DNA of 64,000 bases, taken from positions 248,001 to 312,000 of the forward strand of contig NZ_JAJHVV010000004.1 in assembly GCF_023145695.1 (NCBI RefSeq). Direction: 5' to 3'. Source of the stretch: Vibrio amylolyticus (GTDB lineage: Bacteria > Pseudomonadota > Gammaproteobacteria > Enterobacterales > Vibrionaceae). Below, piece by piece: positions 1-8,758 of this stretch. The position numbers and the translations under genes were made by a program. Below the pieces are notes generated by a model that saw nothing but the letters and a program-made list of their open reading frames with translations, made no database searches and was not told the origin of the DNA. Numbering within the stretch: position 1 is the first letter of the stretch; the number at the start of each line of letters is the position of its first letter.

Positions 1-606
1 GGAATACAAAACAAGCACAAAATCAAAGTAGAAAGCCAGGCAAGTAAGAACGAAAAGGTTTCCAGTATCCAGCATCTCATATAAAATACGGGACAATTTA
101 TAAAAGTAACTATCTAACTTCTTAGCATGTCCTTTTAATTCTGGAAAATAAAGCGGTCTGAGGGTAGATACGAGTGAATTAAAGGCAATAAATAGAACAC
201 CGAGTAATACTATATAGTCCTCTATTCGCTCAAAATCTAGCTTACTAAATATCAATAATAGAAATATCAACGAACATAGCCTATCCACAGATACATCGAG
301 AAATGCACCAAAACGGGTCGAAGAGTTAGTAGCTCTGGCCAGTGCACCGTCTGTACAATCGAACACGTAACTCAAAACCCAAACAGATAAAGATAAAATA
401 TAGTGTTCATTAATAAAAAATGTCGCACCAATCAAGAACAATAAAAATGATACCAATGTAACGAAATTAGGTGTAACGCCTATTCTTTTGGCTATTAAAA
501 AAAATGGGTACGCTAAGTTTTGATAGATATTCTCAACTGTCCATAACGATACTGGTGTTTTATACGACTTAAATTTCTTTAAGCTTCGGAAAAGATCATT
601 GACCAT
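1..606 (-). CDS. CDP-alcohol phosphatidyltransferase family protein (3' end outside window)
   Basis: The frame opens with ATG at 606 and runs without a stop to base 1, so at least 202 residues are present and the C-terminus lies outside the window. Residues 83-108 match the CDP-alcohol phosphatidyltransferase signature D-x2-D-G-x2-A-R-x8-G-x3-D-x3-D exactly (D83, D86, G87, A90, R91, G100, D104, D108), with hydrophobic membrane segments around it. Family enzymes move a phospho-alcohol from a CDP-alcohol to an acceptor hydroxyl in the membrane. It overlaps the upstream gene by 11 bp, so it belongs to the polysaccharide operon. Together with the TagD-like and glycerophosphotransferase-like genes it could use CDP-glycerol or build a lipid-linked starter; the actual substrate is inference. 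Confidence 0.85.
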   Translation of the reverse strand, partial: MVNDLFRSLKKFKSYKTPVSLWTVENIYQNLAYPFFLIAKRIGVTPNFVTLVSFLLFLIGATFFINEHYILSLSVWVLSYVFDCTDGALARATNSSTRFGAFLDVSVDRLCSLIFLLLIFSKLDFERIEDYIVLLGVLFIAFNSLVSTLRPLYFPELKGHAKKLDSYFYKLSRILYEMLDTGNLFVLTCLAFYFDFVLVLYS

Positions 607-1399
607 TTAAATTATTATACCTTTTATCATTTTCCAATAGCTTATTAGCACTAATGAGGTAGCCTTTTACCGCTGCCACTACAATTCTAGAACCAAACAA
701 GAGCAATATCGCGTTATGGATCGGAAACGGGATATAAGTGTAAACAAAAAACAACATCACCAGAAGAAATAAATATAAAAGTGAAGATGATATTTCAACT
801 ATCTGCTTAGGATCAACGCCGAGTTTATCAAGGAAGGCATATCTATTGTCTGTAAATGCAACATACTCGATTACCATAGAATACAGAACCATAGAAAATA
901 GAAAAGTATAAGCATAATAAGGAGAAATAAAATAAAACAAAACCAACGTACATGATATTGTCATTAAGTCTGATATCAATTTATATGTTGGTTTAATATT
1001 CTTAAATAATAGCTTCTTAGGTAAGTTATCATTCCCTTTGTTAACATACACTTCAATCAATGTATCTTGTTTTTTTTCTAGCCGTGAGAAGAATATTTGT
1101 TGGACAATATTAACGATATATATAAACACCGTAAATGAGAGTAAAAAAACAATATAACCCCTTTTATCTAATAAACCAGATAGCAAGTCTGGAACCAAAA
1201 AATCACTAGCAAGTAACAAGAATATTTTAATCGGGATAAACATTACAGCCAAACGCATATATCTGCTAGTAAACTGAAGAAATGATAATAATAATATATT
1301 AGCAGATACCTCTATACGATAAATGGTAAAGAATGACCTTAACAAAGAAAACTTAGCGATACCAGATTGAAATAAATATCTTATCTTTCTAATCTTCAT
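596..1399 (-). CDS. polytopic membrane protein of unknown function
   Basis: This 267-residue protein has about five or six hydrophobic segments (roughly residues 30-65, 78-102, 140-180 and 203-250) and a charged central stretch near 105-135. I recognise no family motif. It overlaps the upstream glycerophosphotransferase-like gene by 4 bp (ATGA) and the downstream CDP-alcohol phosphatidyltransferase by 11 bp, so it is co-translated with membrane-lipid-type chemistry. It could help export or lipid-link the polymer, but nothing in the sequence shows this. Confidence 0.75.
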   Translation of the reverse strand: MKIRKIRYLFQSGIAKFSLLRSFFTIYRIEVSANILLLSFLQFTSRYMRLAVMFIPIKIFLLLASDFLVPDLLSGLLDKRGYIVFLLSFTVFIYIVNIVQQIFFSRLEKKQDTLIEVYVNKGNDNLPKKLLFKNIKPTYKLISDLMTISCTLVLFYFISPYYAYTFLFSMVLYSMVIEYVAFTDNRYAFLDKLGVDPKQIVEISSSLLYLFLLVMLFFVYTYIPFPIHNAILLLFGSRIVVAAVKGYLISANKLLENDKRYNNLNGQ

Positions 1400-2637
1400 T
1401 TTAATCGTGCTGCCTTAATCATTTTTTCAACTACTCGCATTGACGATCTCCCATCTTCAAACGGATTATAGGTTCTATTAAATTCAGAAACATTTACCGA
1501 AGGTGCGAAGTTAGAATCAATAGCGTTTAAAATTGCCTCCTTTAGCTCACTTTCCGACCCAACACGTACACACGGGAATGTATCATCAATTTCTATATAC
1601 ATACCTCTACTTTCATTAGCGTAGCTATCCAGGTCATATAGATAGCATATAATAGCGCGCTCTAATAATGCAAAGTCAAACATGATACTTGAGTAGTCCG
1701 TTACCAATAAATCCGTAATGTTAAGTAATTCATTCACATCGTTATGAGATGAAACATCAATTACATTATCAATACTTGCCATTTGATCACTAAAATAGTG
1801 CCCTCTATAAAGTACTATTATTTCGTCAGAACATCTTTGAATTGAGTCTAGAATGCCTTGAACGGAGAGGCTATCAGCGCTTAAAGAAGACTTAGGTGCA
1901 AACACATCGTCTCTATAGGTCGGTGCATAAAGTACAACTTTCTTATCTAAAGGTATACCCAACATAGATTTAACCGCACTACTATGCTTCTTCTCTTTCA
2001 ATTCGATTAATCGATCACACCTGGGGTAGCCACTTTCAAGTATTTGGTCTGGTCGTAAATTAAAGGCACTAATAAACCTTTCAGATGCGTATGGGGATGG
2101 GGATAGGAAATAATCCACATCCTCAGTTTGCTTCGCATATAGGTAGTCTCGTGCAAGTTTTGATATCGATATGTCACTAGTTGTAACGATGTCACAACCA
2201 AGTTTTTTTATCGGTGTTCCATGCCAGCACTGTAAAAATATTTGACTTCGACTTTTTTCTAACTGTTTAGGCAAGCGACAATTTGTTACCCAAATTGAGG
2301 CCAACCTATAATTTATGAAGTAATCCTTCGATTTAAAGAAGACAATTTTCGTTCTAGGTTGAGACTCAATAAAGGGTAAGATCGTATTAGAGGGCGAATC
2401 AATCACCCATACAAAAGAAAGGTGTGAATAACATTTTTCACCTAACAAATACTCATAAATAGCCAGTGGAGAGTCGGACACAGTTCTGCCATTAAAGCTT
2501 TCAAAAATAACAACCCCTTGTTGTGGAGAACGAAAGAGGTTTATCACTTTAAAGCGTAACCGTAAGAGCATTGTTGTAAGTTTGTGCCAATATAGATCGA
2601 CTTTCTGATTCTTCTTTCTTAAGTAAATAAACACCAC
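1396..2637 (-). CDS. CDP-glycerol glycerophosphotransferase family protein (TagB/TagF-like)
   Basis: A 413-residue GT-B-fold protein of the Glyphos_transf family. Visible family motifs are WHGTPIKKLG (about 138-147), SPYASERF with the following GYPRCDRL, LYAPTYRDD (about 235-245) and VTDYSSIMFDFALL (about 311-325). In Gram-positive teichoic acid synthesis such enzymes transfer glycerol-phosphate (or ribitol-phosphate) from CDP-alcohol to a growing chain at the inner face of the membrane. It is the third of three consecutive relatives in this operon and best fits the canonical motifs. A TagD-like CDP-glycerol synthase at the head of the operon supplies a plausible donor. Substrate and linkage are inferred. 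Confidence 0.85.
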   Translation of the reverse strand: MVFIYLRKKNQKVDLYWHKLTTMLLRLRFKVINLFRSPQQGVVIFESFNGRTVSDSPLAIYEYLLGEKCYSHLSFVWVIDSPSNTILPFIESQPRTKIVFFKSKDYFINYRLASIWVTNCRLPKQLEKSRSQIFLQCWHGTPIKKLGCDIVTTSDISISKLARDYLYAKQTEDVDYFLSPSPYASERFISAFNLRPDQILESGYPRCDRLIELKEKKHSSAVKSMLGIPLDKKVVLYAPTYRDDVFAPKSSLSADSLSVQGILDSIQRCSDEIIVLYRGHYFSDQMASIDNVIDVSSHNDVNELLNITDLLVTDYSSIMFDFALLERAIICYLYDLDSYANESRGMYIEIDDTFPCVRVGSESELKEAILNAIDSNFAPSVNVSEFNRTYNPFEDGRSSMRVVEKMIKAARLK

Positions 2638-2640
2638 AAC

Positions 2641-3615
2641 TTACTTCACCAATCTAGAAAACCTGAGCTTAGCATAATCCCAGTAGTAGCCAAATATTCT
2701 CTTATAAGATCGCTGAATAGGCAGCGTGCGTAACTTTTCCGCAATAATCATTCCAGAGTTCCCTAAATACTCAGAAGGTAAGTACTGTTCCATGAACAAC
2801 TTAACATCATCTCCTAAAGGTTTGTTCTCAGAAATAATTCGGTGAACATCTTCAATACTTTCAGCATGCAAACCGATATTATTCTCGAAAATATAAGCTT
2901 CTGCAGACCCTTTTACATACTTAATAACTCGATCTTTCAGTATCCAGCGTGGAAAAATGACTGGAATACCAAGTGCCCATGCTTCATAGACCATAGTGCC
3001 AAAATCTGAAATTACAAAATCAGATTCGGCGAGTGAAACTGTTGTAGGCTCTTTTGATGTTCGATTTCTTGGATGAAGAGCAATAGTATAGTTATAGAGT
3101 GAGTTCATTTCTTCACTATGTTCACCAAAGCGAGGATAAGAAGACGTTGATTCTTTTGATTTTCCGCGCTTTCTATGATCGTGCGTTGGTGCCCAAAGAA
3201 CATTTGGCTGTGAACTTTCGCCTTTTTGTTCTAGATATTTTTTTCTAACTTTACATAGCGGGTCAAGCCTTGGCCACCCTACTACGTGAATCTGGTCCTC
3301 CTTTAGAGTAAGACCAGGCAGTGCCATCAATCTATTTTTTAGCCACGGCCCTGGAACCAATACATGCTGGAACTTATTGATCATTCGGCCTTCGCTATCT
3401 CTCATGGACAGGTAATTTTTATCTGCAACCCCGTGAGACATGAGGACATCCGCTTCCTGCCTTATAAAATATGTTATGTTAATAAGCCTCGGGTGATAAA
3501 TAGGCTTATTACTGTACTCTCTACAATCCAAGTGGTTAATAATAGATTCATTTATATTTGACTGCACTTGTTTATAAGCTGCATTTCTTCTTTTTTTAAA
3601 ATTAATCTTATTCAT
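2641..3615 (-). CDS. divergent CDP-glycerol glycerophosphotransferase-like protein
   Basis: This 324-residue protein shows a diverged Glyphos_transf/GT-B pattern: a VGWPRLDPL segment, VLWAPTHDHRKRG (equivalent to the YAPTxR loop), YTIALHPRN, and SDFGTMVYEAWALGIPVIFP (equivalent to the TDYSS motif and following helix). The family N-terminal region is shortened. It overlaps the upstream relative by 8 bp and lies 3 bp from the downstream one, so the three are probably translated together. The three may add successive units or different glycerol-phosphate linkages; which one polymerises cannot be told here. Confidence 0.7.
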   Translation of the reverse strand: MNKINFKKRRNAAYKQVQSNINESIINHLDCREYSNKPIYHPRLINITYFIRQEADVLMSHGVADKNYLSMRDSEGRMINKFQHVLVPGPWLKNRLMALPGLTLKEDQIHVVGWPRLDPLCKVRKKYLEQKGESSQPNVLWAPTHDHRKRGKSKESTSSYPRFGEHSEEMNSLYNYTIALHPRNRTSKEPTTVSLAESDFVISDFGTMVYEAWALGIPVIFPRWILKDRVIKYVKGSAEAYIFENNIGLHAESIEDVHRIISENKPLGDDVKLFMEQYLPSEYLGNSGMIIAEKLRTLPIQRSYKRIFGYYWDYAKLRFSRLVK

Positions 3616-4795
3616 CGTTAGCTACTTCTAAAATATGTTTTTTAACCGTATCAATAAATAGCGTTGTCGACTCCCCCTTAGAGAGGTCACCCAAATATTT
3701 GACTTTAAGCTCTTTACTTCCTTGATAATCAAAAGATGCTAGCCTCGTATCTAACTCTGCTGGAATAGATGCTATTTGGTCTTTTTCGACCAGTACGCCT
3801 TTTAATCTAGCAATAGGAGGGAGGGTTGCTCGATTATCTACATGGAAATTATTAGTTATACAAAATGCTTTTTCGAAAGAAAGGTAATCGATGATCACTG
3901 ATGAGTTATCAAATATAGCAAAGTCTACAGCATGAAAGACTGATAGGATGTCTTCATTGTTGGATAAGTAGACACCGTTTGGACTAGCATCCATTAACTT
4001 AACTATTTCACCATGGCTATCTCGATGAGCAGTTGAAGAAATACCTAAGCTTGGATGAGGCTTGTAGATAATAAAAAAATCTTCCCTTAAAAGCAGTCCT
4101 GCAATCATTTTTACCGCTTCGGAATCAACAGAAGAATAGCTCATCTCGCTATGCGAGCCTTCCCATGTCGGCGCATACAAAATTACTTTCTTTTCAGCAG
4201 GTACATTCAAATCTAGTGGACTAATAGAATCTAATTGCGGCCGACCAACACATATAAACTTATCTTCATCAAAATTTCTTAGGTGGTTTCGGTATCTATC
4301 AAGAGCAACTTGGCCTGCTACGAAAACCGAATCATAGGCTTTAGCTTGATTTGAGTACATTGAAGATTTTTCTGATTCTCCATGATTAATAAATACATGA
4401 TGGGCATTATTATAGGACAATGATTGAAAGTTTCTCATTCGGTTATTTGGATATAGAACTAGTTTAACTCCATATTCACCATAAGAACTTAACAACCCAT
4501 CAAGGTCGGAAACAAATATTTTACAATCGCCATAATCAGCCAAGGTATCCCAATCTATAGGGCCTCTAAACACAGTTAAAATATTAATGCTATTTTGAGA
4601 CAAATTTTTAATTACAGGCCCCCACATATCATATTGATATAAGGTATCTTCCCCCCCTGACATATACAGTACAACATCATACGAAGAGTGTTTCAATTCA
4701 GGTGTACTAAGTAATGACTGTTTCTGATGAAAAGAAACATATGCACTTTTTGCATAAGATAATAGTTTAAAAAAAAGTTTATTTATCATATTCAT
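3608..4795 (-). CDS. CDP-glycerol glycerophosphotransferase-like protein
   Basis: A 395-residue GT-B-like protein with VFINHGESEKSS (the counterpart of the WHGT motif), CVGRPQLDSI, ILYAPTWEGSHSEMSY, IIYKPHPSLG and FAIFDNSSVIIDYLSFEKAF (counterpart of the TDYSS helix). These match the Glyphos_transf architecture. It begins 9 bp after the helical-repeat GT9-like gene and overlaps the next relative by 8 bp. Inference: one of three transferases acting on CDP-glycerol or a related CDP-polyol in this operon. Confidence 0.78.
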   Translation of the reverse strand: MNMINKLFFKLLSYAKSAYVSFHQKQSLLSTPELKHSSYDVVLYMSGGEDTLYQYDMWGPVIKNLSQNSINILTVFRGPIDWDTLADYGDCKIFVSDLDGLLSSYGEYGVKLVLYPNNRMRNFQSLSYNNAHHVFINHGESEKSSMYSNQAKAYDSVFVAGQVALDRYRNHLRNFDEDKFICVGRPQLDSISPLDLNVPAEKKVILYAPTWEGSHSEMSYSSVDSEAVKMIAGLLLREDFFIIYKPHPSLGISSTAHRDSHGEIVKLMDASPNGVYLSNNEDILSVFHAVDFAIFDNSSVIIDYLSFEKAFCITNNFHVDNRATLPPIARLKGVLVEKDQIASIPAELDTRLASFDYQGSKELKVKYLGDLSKGESTTLFIDTVKKHILEVANDE

Positions 4796-4803
4796 TTAAA
4801 AAT

Positions 4804-6504
4804 TTATTGTGTTTTCTTCTCAATTATATCTAGAGTAGAAGTAATTACGTCTTGCTTTGATAGGTGATAGAAATCATCAACTACCTTAATGTTTTCAAAC
4901 CAAATATCATTGTTATCTTTAAACCTATAGCGTTGCGTTGAGGAGTTAGACAATAAATAAGTCGCGCTACCAGAAATACCTGCAAGCTCTAGAACTGCTG
5001 TTCCTGCACTAATAATAAAGTCCAATTTTGACATTAAATACAACACACTAATAAAATCGTTCAGCTGGTTTATCGGTGGTTCAATGAAATTAATCTTACA
5101 ATTGTATTTATTAACCAACTCACGCTCTGAGTCAGAGAGGTCATATTGAAGAGATACAATATAAATATTTCGGCCGGCTGATTGAGACAGTAGCTCCTCT
5201 AAATCGAAATAGTTGTCATTTCTAAATGGGCCCAAAAGCATACTACGCCAACATAGGCCCACAAGAATAATTGACTCCTTTCGTATTTCAGAAACAAAAG
5301 CATCAATTACTTGAAACAAATTAGGCTTTGCACAATTGAATTCTTTACAACCATTTTTAACAAAGTCAATTCCACTCAGAAGATCCGTAGATAGGCAGAC
5401 TTTATCCACTTCATCTGAGAACCTATATAACTCATTATCCATTGCATGATACAATCTAGATTCAATTATCTCGGAGTACAAATCATGATTAGATTTAGAT
5501 ATGAACTTCGTTCTATGTGATGGTATAAATTTTGCCTCAGGATATAGAGACTCAAAAAGTAATAATAGTCTTGGCTCACAAGAAAAATACACTTTAGAAT
5601 GTGTTTTCAGAATTATAGGGATTATTTTTGAATACCTAATATCATCACCAACTCCCCAAGAAGACAAAACCAATAAATATTCATCACTTTTAACTAAATT
5701 TAGGTCTTGAATATACTTATCTTTAAAAACGTCTGCACAATATAATGATACATCTCTTTTTTTCATGGCAGAGTATCCTTCTCGCGTTAATCCTTGGCTA
5801 TGAAAATATTTCACCAAGTTTGCGTTACTAATTAACGAACGATACTTACTGACAAACGAAGGCAAGATATTAACTGAATTTGTACAAATTAGCGATGAAA
5901 CAATAAAATTTACACTTTGAGTGTTAAGTTCTACTATATTAGTATCGACGAAGATTTTAACTATTTCCTGGTCTTCTCCTAAGAGTGAGTAACTTAATAT
6001 TGTATCATTAATATCAAGGCTATCTAAGCTTACTTTTTCCCCAAGGAAGCTACGAATCAATGCTACACTTCTAAGAGGGTAGTTACCATTTTTTTTTAAA
6101 GTTAAACGTAAAGCGTTATTCACTATTCGATAATCAAGGAACGAAGCAGATAAATGAGAAAACTGAGCAGTGGCGAGCAAACTAGGGTTTATCAAAACAG
6201 CGACGATAATGTACTCCAATTTGATATTTTCATTGTCAGAATTATTTGCCGCGTTTAATATTAATCTTGCTTTCTTTAAATAGATCAATAAACCAAGATT
6301 ATCGGATACCAGTTTATTAAAATTCCTATAATCTCCTATAACTAATGAGCTTTTTAGTTCTGACAATAACTTACTGGGAAAAATAGTATAATACAACCTT
6401 ATTGGCTCAAGGTTAGATAATGATATCTTCTTTACTCTGAAGTAATTACAGATACTTTCGTTTGATCTGGCATAATTATATTGCAATCTATTTAAAAGTC
6501 TCAC
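4804..6504 (-). CDS. helical-repeat protein with C-terminal GT9-like domain
   Basis: The 566 residues split into an N-terminal half of predicted short helices without catalytic motifs and a C-terminal half from about residue 270 that resembles heptosyltransferase-type GT-B folds: YLLVLSSWGVGDDIRYSKI, ILVGLCWRSMLLGPFR, and LMSKLDFIISAGTAVLELAG. The last segment corresponds to the sugar-nucleotide-binding part of GT9 proteins. It has the same layout as the 654-residue protein at 11,080-13,044, so the two are likely paralogues. It is separated from the histidine phosphatase by about 144 bp containing a palindrome. A glycosyltransferase role is inferred, not shown. Confidence 0.65.
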   Translation of the reverse strand: MRLLNRLQYNYARSNESICNYFRVKKISLSNLEPIRLYYTIFPSKLLSELKSSLVIGDYRNFNKLVSDNLGLLIYLKKARLILNAANNSDNENIKLEYIIVAVLINPSLLATAQFSHLSASFLDYRIVNNALRLTLKKNGNYPLRSVALIRSFLGEKVSLDSLDINDTILSYSLLGEDQEIVKIFVDTNIVELNTQSVNFIVSSLICTNSVNILPSFVSKYRSLISNANLVKYFHSQGLTREGYSAMKKRDVSLYCADVFKDKYIQDLNLVKSDEYLLVLSSWGVGDDIRYSKIIPIILKTHSKVYFSCEPRLLLLFESLYPEAKFIPSHRTKFISKSNHDLYSEIIESRLYHAMDNELYRFSDEVDKVCLSTDLLSGIDFVKNGCKEFNCAKPNLFQVIDAFVSEIRKESIILVGLCWRSMLLGPFRNDNYFDLEELLSQSAGRNIYIVSLQYDLSDSERELVNKYNCKINFIEPPINQLNDFISVLYLMSKLDFIISAGTAVLELAGISGSATYLLSNSSTQRYRFKDNNDIWFENIKVVDDFYHLSKQDVITSTLDIIEKKTQ

Positions 6505-6542
6505 TAGAAAAATCTTCCATATTATTTATTAGGCAACACAAT

Positions 6543-6567
6543 TACATTACTAATTGTTAGTAATGTA
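6543..6567. repeat. perfect 11-bp palindrome with 3-nt loop
   Basis: Arms TACATTACTAA and TTAGTAATGTA flank TTG in the 144-bp gap between the histidine phosphatase and the helical-repeat GT9-like gene. There is no T-run after it on the minus strand, so it is not a standard terminator. It could be an operator, a weak attenuator or an RNA-processing hairpin. Confidence 0.6.
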
Positions 6568-6648
6568 CTAACATGAAAGAAAATCAAACATTCTTAACTA
6601 ATTACTTTCAATTAACATTACCAATGTTCACAGCCAGAAATAAATTAT

Positions 6649-7245
6649 TCAATCACTTACTTTAACAGGAGTAGCTTTACCGCTTTCTAGTATATATATT
6701 GTATCTTGCGGATGATCCAGAGACAATATATCACTTTCATTCATTCCAGTATATGCCCCTCTAATGACTTTGCTAATCATCTCATGAGTAAATATTATAA
6801 CATTTCGTTCCTTGAACTCTTCTAGAACCTTATTAGCTCGCATACTAATTAGATTATATCCTTCCCCTTGAGGTACTATATAGTCCCACCAATTCGCATA
6901 CCTTGCCTTGAGGAAGCCTGGATAATCTGATTCAATTTCGGTTTCTGTTAACCCTTCCCATAACCCAAATGAATGCTCCTTAAGTAAGTCATTAGTTTGT
7001 ATCGTTCCTTTTTCATTCTCAATATTCATTTCTTCGAGAAATATGGATGCAAACTGCATGGTTCTAAATAATGGACTTGAGTATATTTCAAAATCATTTA
7101 CATCAATAAAATTACTTTTCTTAATATAACTAGCGATATCTTTAGCCTGTTCTATTCCTTTAAGTGTAAGCGGGGAGTCACTTTGTCCCTGCTTTCGTTT
7201 TTGTTTATTCCAAACTGTTTGACCGTGCCTAACTATAACAATCAT
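6649..7245 (-). CDS. histidine phosphatase family protein
   Basis: This 198-residue phosphoglycerate-mutase-like phosphatase has the RHG motif at residues 6-8 (H7 the phospho-acceptor), R61 in SSPLFRTMQFA, E90 in LKEHSFGLWEG and H154 in FTHEM, which complete the usual catalytic set. Its start overlaps the stop of the NeuB-like gene by 4 bp (ATGA), so translation is coupled. In ulosonate pathways a phosphatase removes phosphate after NeuB-type condensation with a phosphorylated sugar; here this histidine phosphatase is the obvious candidate, in place of the usual HAD enzyme. Its substrate is inferred from context only. Confidence 0.88.
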   Translation of the reverse strand: MIVIVRHGQTVWNKQKRKQGQSDSPLTLKGIEQAKDIASYIKKSNFIDVNDFEIYSSPLFRTMQFASIFLEEMNIENEKGTIQTNDLLKEHSFGLWEGLTETEIESDYPGFLKARYANWWDYIVPQGEGYNLISMRANKVLEEFKERNVIIFTHEMISKVIRGAYTGMNESDILSLDHPQDTIYILESGKATPVKVSD

Positions 7246-8084
7246 TGGTAATCCATGCCTTTGAGAAATCTAAGTTCTTCTTCATCATATGAGGAGGAAA
7301 CGTTTATATTTTCTAGTTTAATATTTGTTATTAAACTAGTCATTGCCTGATATTCGCTTGGTGTTAATGCTGCAGCAAGGTGATGTATAGCCCAATCTTT
7401 TGATAGGGTAAAGTGCCTTTCAATCATAGCTACGCCATTCATAGCTGCAAGTAAAGTAGCTGAATAACCAACCTCATGGCCTGAGTAACCAATTCTGACA
7501 TTCTCAGATTCGTATTTATCTTTCAGTACCGGTATAAAGTTAATATTGTTCTTTCCCGTTGGCGTCGGATAAATAGAAACAGTATGCAATAGGAAAGCCT
7601 TTATTTTCGCATCATTGATTCTACCTACCAGTTCATCTGTAAACTCTATATCTTTACCACCTACACTAATTACTAATGGCTTACCTTCTTTTTTGCATAA
7701 TTCTATAACATAATCTACAAATTCACTTTTATCAGCATCCATAGATGCAACTTTATATAAAGGTAAGTTGAATTGTTTCAAAAAATCCAACCCTTCTTTA
7801 TCGTGTACGGTGCAAAACCATTCTATATCCAAGCTTTTGCAATATTTATCTAATTCAAAAAAATCCTCCTTACTCAACTCTAAAGAACCCCGATAGTCAT
7901 TAAAGTTGAAATTTCTCCATTTCTTGCTATCATCCTCATAGTATTTTTCTACATTTTTTAACTTCAATTTAATTAATGTCGCCCCTGCTTCTTTTGCTGA
8001 CTTAATCATTTGTTTCGCGATACTAACCATACCCAGATGATTAATAGTCAACTCCGCCACAAATTTTATATTATTAGTTACCAT
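7242..8084 (-). CDS. NeuB-family synthase lacking the SAF domain
   Basis: A 280-residue TIM-barrel protein of the N-acetylneuraminate synthase family. Visible motifs are AELTINHLG (residues 10-18), IKLKLK, LYKVASMD, HTVSIYPTP, IGYSGHEVGYSATLL and MIERHFTL, matching the PEP- and metal-binding segments of NeuB/PseI. The chain stops after the barrel and lacks the C-terminal antifreeze-like (SAF) domain present in the PseI at 13,037-14,089. That, and its neighbours (RraA-like aldolase, histidine phosphatase, cytidylyltransferase), point to a different substrate. The likely reaction is condensation of PEP with an aldose or aldose phosphate to a keto-acid. ATG follows a GAAGAAGGT ribosome-binding site. 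Confidence 0.85.
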   Translation of the reverse strand: MVTNNIKFVAELTINHLGMVSIAKQMIKSAKEAGATLIKLKLKNVEKYYEDDSKKWRNFNFNDYRGSLELSKEDFFELDKYCKSLDIEWFCTVHDKEGLDFLKQFNLPLYKVASMDADKSEFVDYVIELCKKEGKPLVISVGGKDIEFTDELVGRINDAKIKAFLLHTVSIYPTPTGKNNINFIPVLKDKYESENVRIGYSGHEVGYSATLLAAMNGVAMIERHFTLSKDWAIHHLAAALTPSEYQAMTSLITNIKLENINVSSSYDEEELRFLKGMDYQ

Positions 8085-8758
8085 CGACCTTCTTCCTCAA
8101 CAAGCTTTGATAGAATATCACTCATATCCGTTTCGTTCTTAATCTTGAAAATAGTATCTCTAGCCTTATTTTCTTTGTTCAAAATTGCTCTAACTTTCTC
8201 TTCAAATCTAAATAGGTCACTCTTTGGAACTCTAATTACTCCATCCTTGCTTGAAATTATTAGATCTCCTGGTGAAATAGAAACACTTTTAATAACAATA
8301 TCCACGTTATACTTTGTCAATGCCCAATAATCAATTGCATCTATTGGATTAGAGTTTTCAGCAAACACTGGAAAATTCAGCTCATCAATTTTGTCCAAAT
8401 CTCTTACATTTCCATCCGTAACAAAACCTTTAGCTCCCAGTGTTTGATATATTTGTGATGTTATATCTCCACTATGAGCTACATAATTATCATTTGCCTG
8501 GAGAAGAACAATAGGATTATCATTGAAATACTTTTTCTTATAAATATCCAACCTTATATTATCAAGCTCTTGATAGTTTGATTCTTTAGAAACAACTTCA
8601 CCATAAGTTGTAAATGCAGGACCTATTATAGTTTTATCGTAACCCGCTAATGGTTTAATATTAATATAAAACTGTTCAGGTCGATATCCTAACAATCTCA
8701 TTGCATCATATGCTACACCTGAGTATATTTCTTTATAAATTAGTTCAATACTTTTCAT
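8078..8758 (-). CDS. RraA/HMG-aldolase family protein
   Basis: The family core is clear in GAKGFVTDGNVRDLDKI and in WALTKYNVDIVIKSVSISPG followed by DLIISSKDGVIRVP. The R-D pair is the conserved metal- and pyruvate-binding site of class II pyruvate aldolases (4-hydroxy-4-methyl-2-oxoglutarate aldolase type) that share this fold with RNase E regulator RraA. I choose ATG at 8758 (226 residues) because AGGTG precedes it by 7 nt; an in-frame GTG at 8767 is the alternative. It overlaps the cytidylyltransferase by 14 bp and the NeuB-like gene by 7 bp. A carbon-carbon bond-forming or cleaving step in making a keto-sugar acid is more plausible here than RNase regulation. Confidence 0.82.
   Translation of the reverse strand: MKSIELIYKEIYSGVAYDAMRLLGYRPEQFYINIKPLAGYDKTIIGPAFTTYGEVVSKESNYQELDNIRLDIYKKKYFNDNPIVLLQANDNYVAHSGDITSQIYQTLGAKGFVTDGNVRDLDKIDELNFPVFAENSNPIDAIDYWALTKYNVDIVIKSVSISPGDLIISSKDGVIRVPKSDLFRFEEKVRAILNKENKARDTIFKIKNETDMSDILSKLVEEEGRW

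Noticed and set aside
3364-3561. Plus-strand open frame of 65 codons
   Set aside because: It lies wholly inside a well-supported glycerophosphotransferase-like gene on the other strand and has no ribosome-binding site or motif. The same applies to the other short antisense frames inside recognised genes.
4804-6504. Calling the 566-residue protein a heptosyltransferase
   Set aside because: Only the C-terminal half resembles GT9, the D-S-G-x-x-H donor motif is not preserved as such, and the context is not LPS core, so a specific heptose role is not supported.
8078-8758. Annotating this gene as ribonuclease E inhibitor RraA
   Set aside because: It shares the fold, but the operon is sugar-acid synthesis and the R-D metal/pyruvate motif is kept, so an aldolase-like role fits better.
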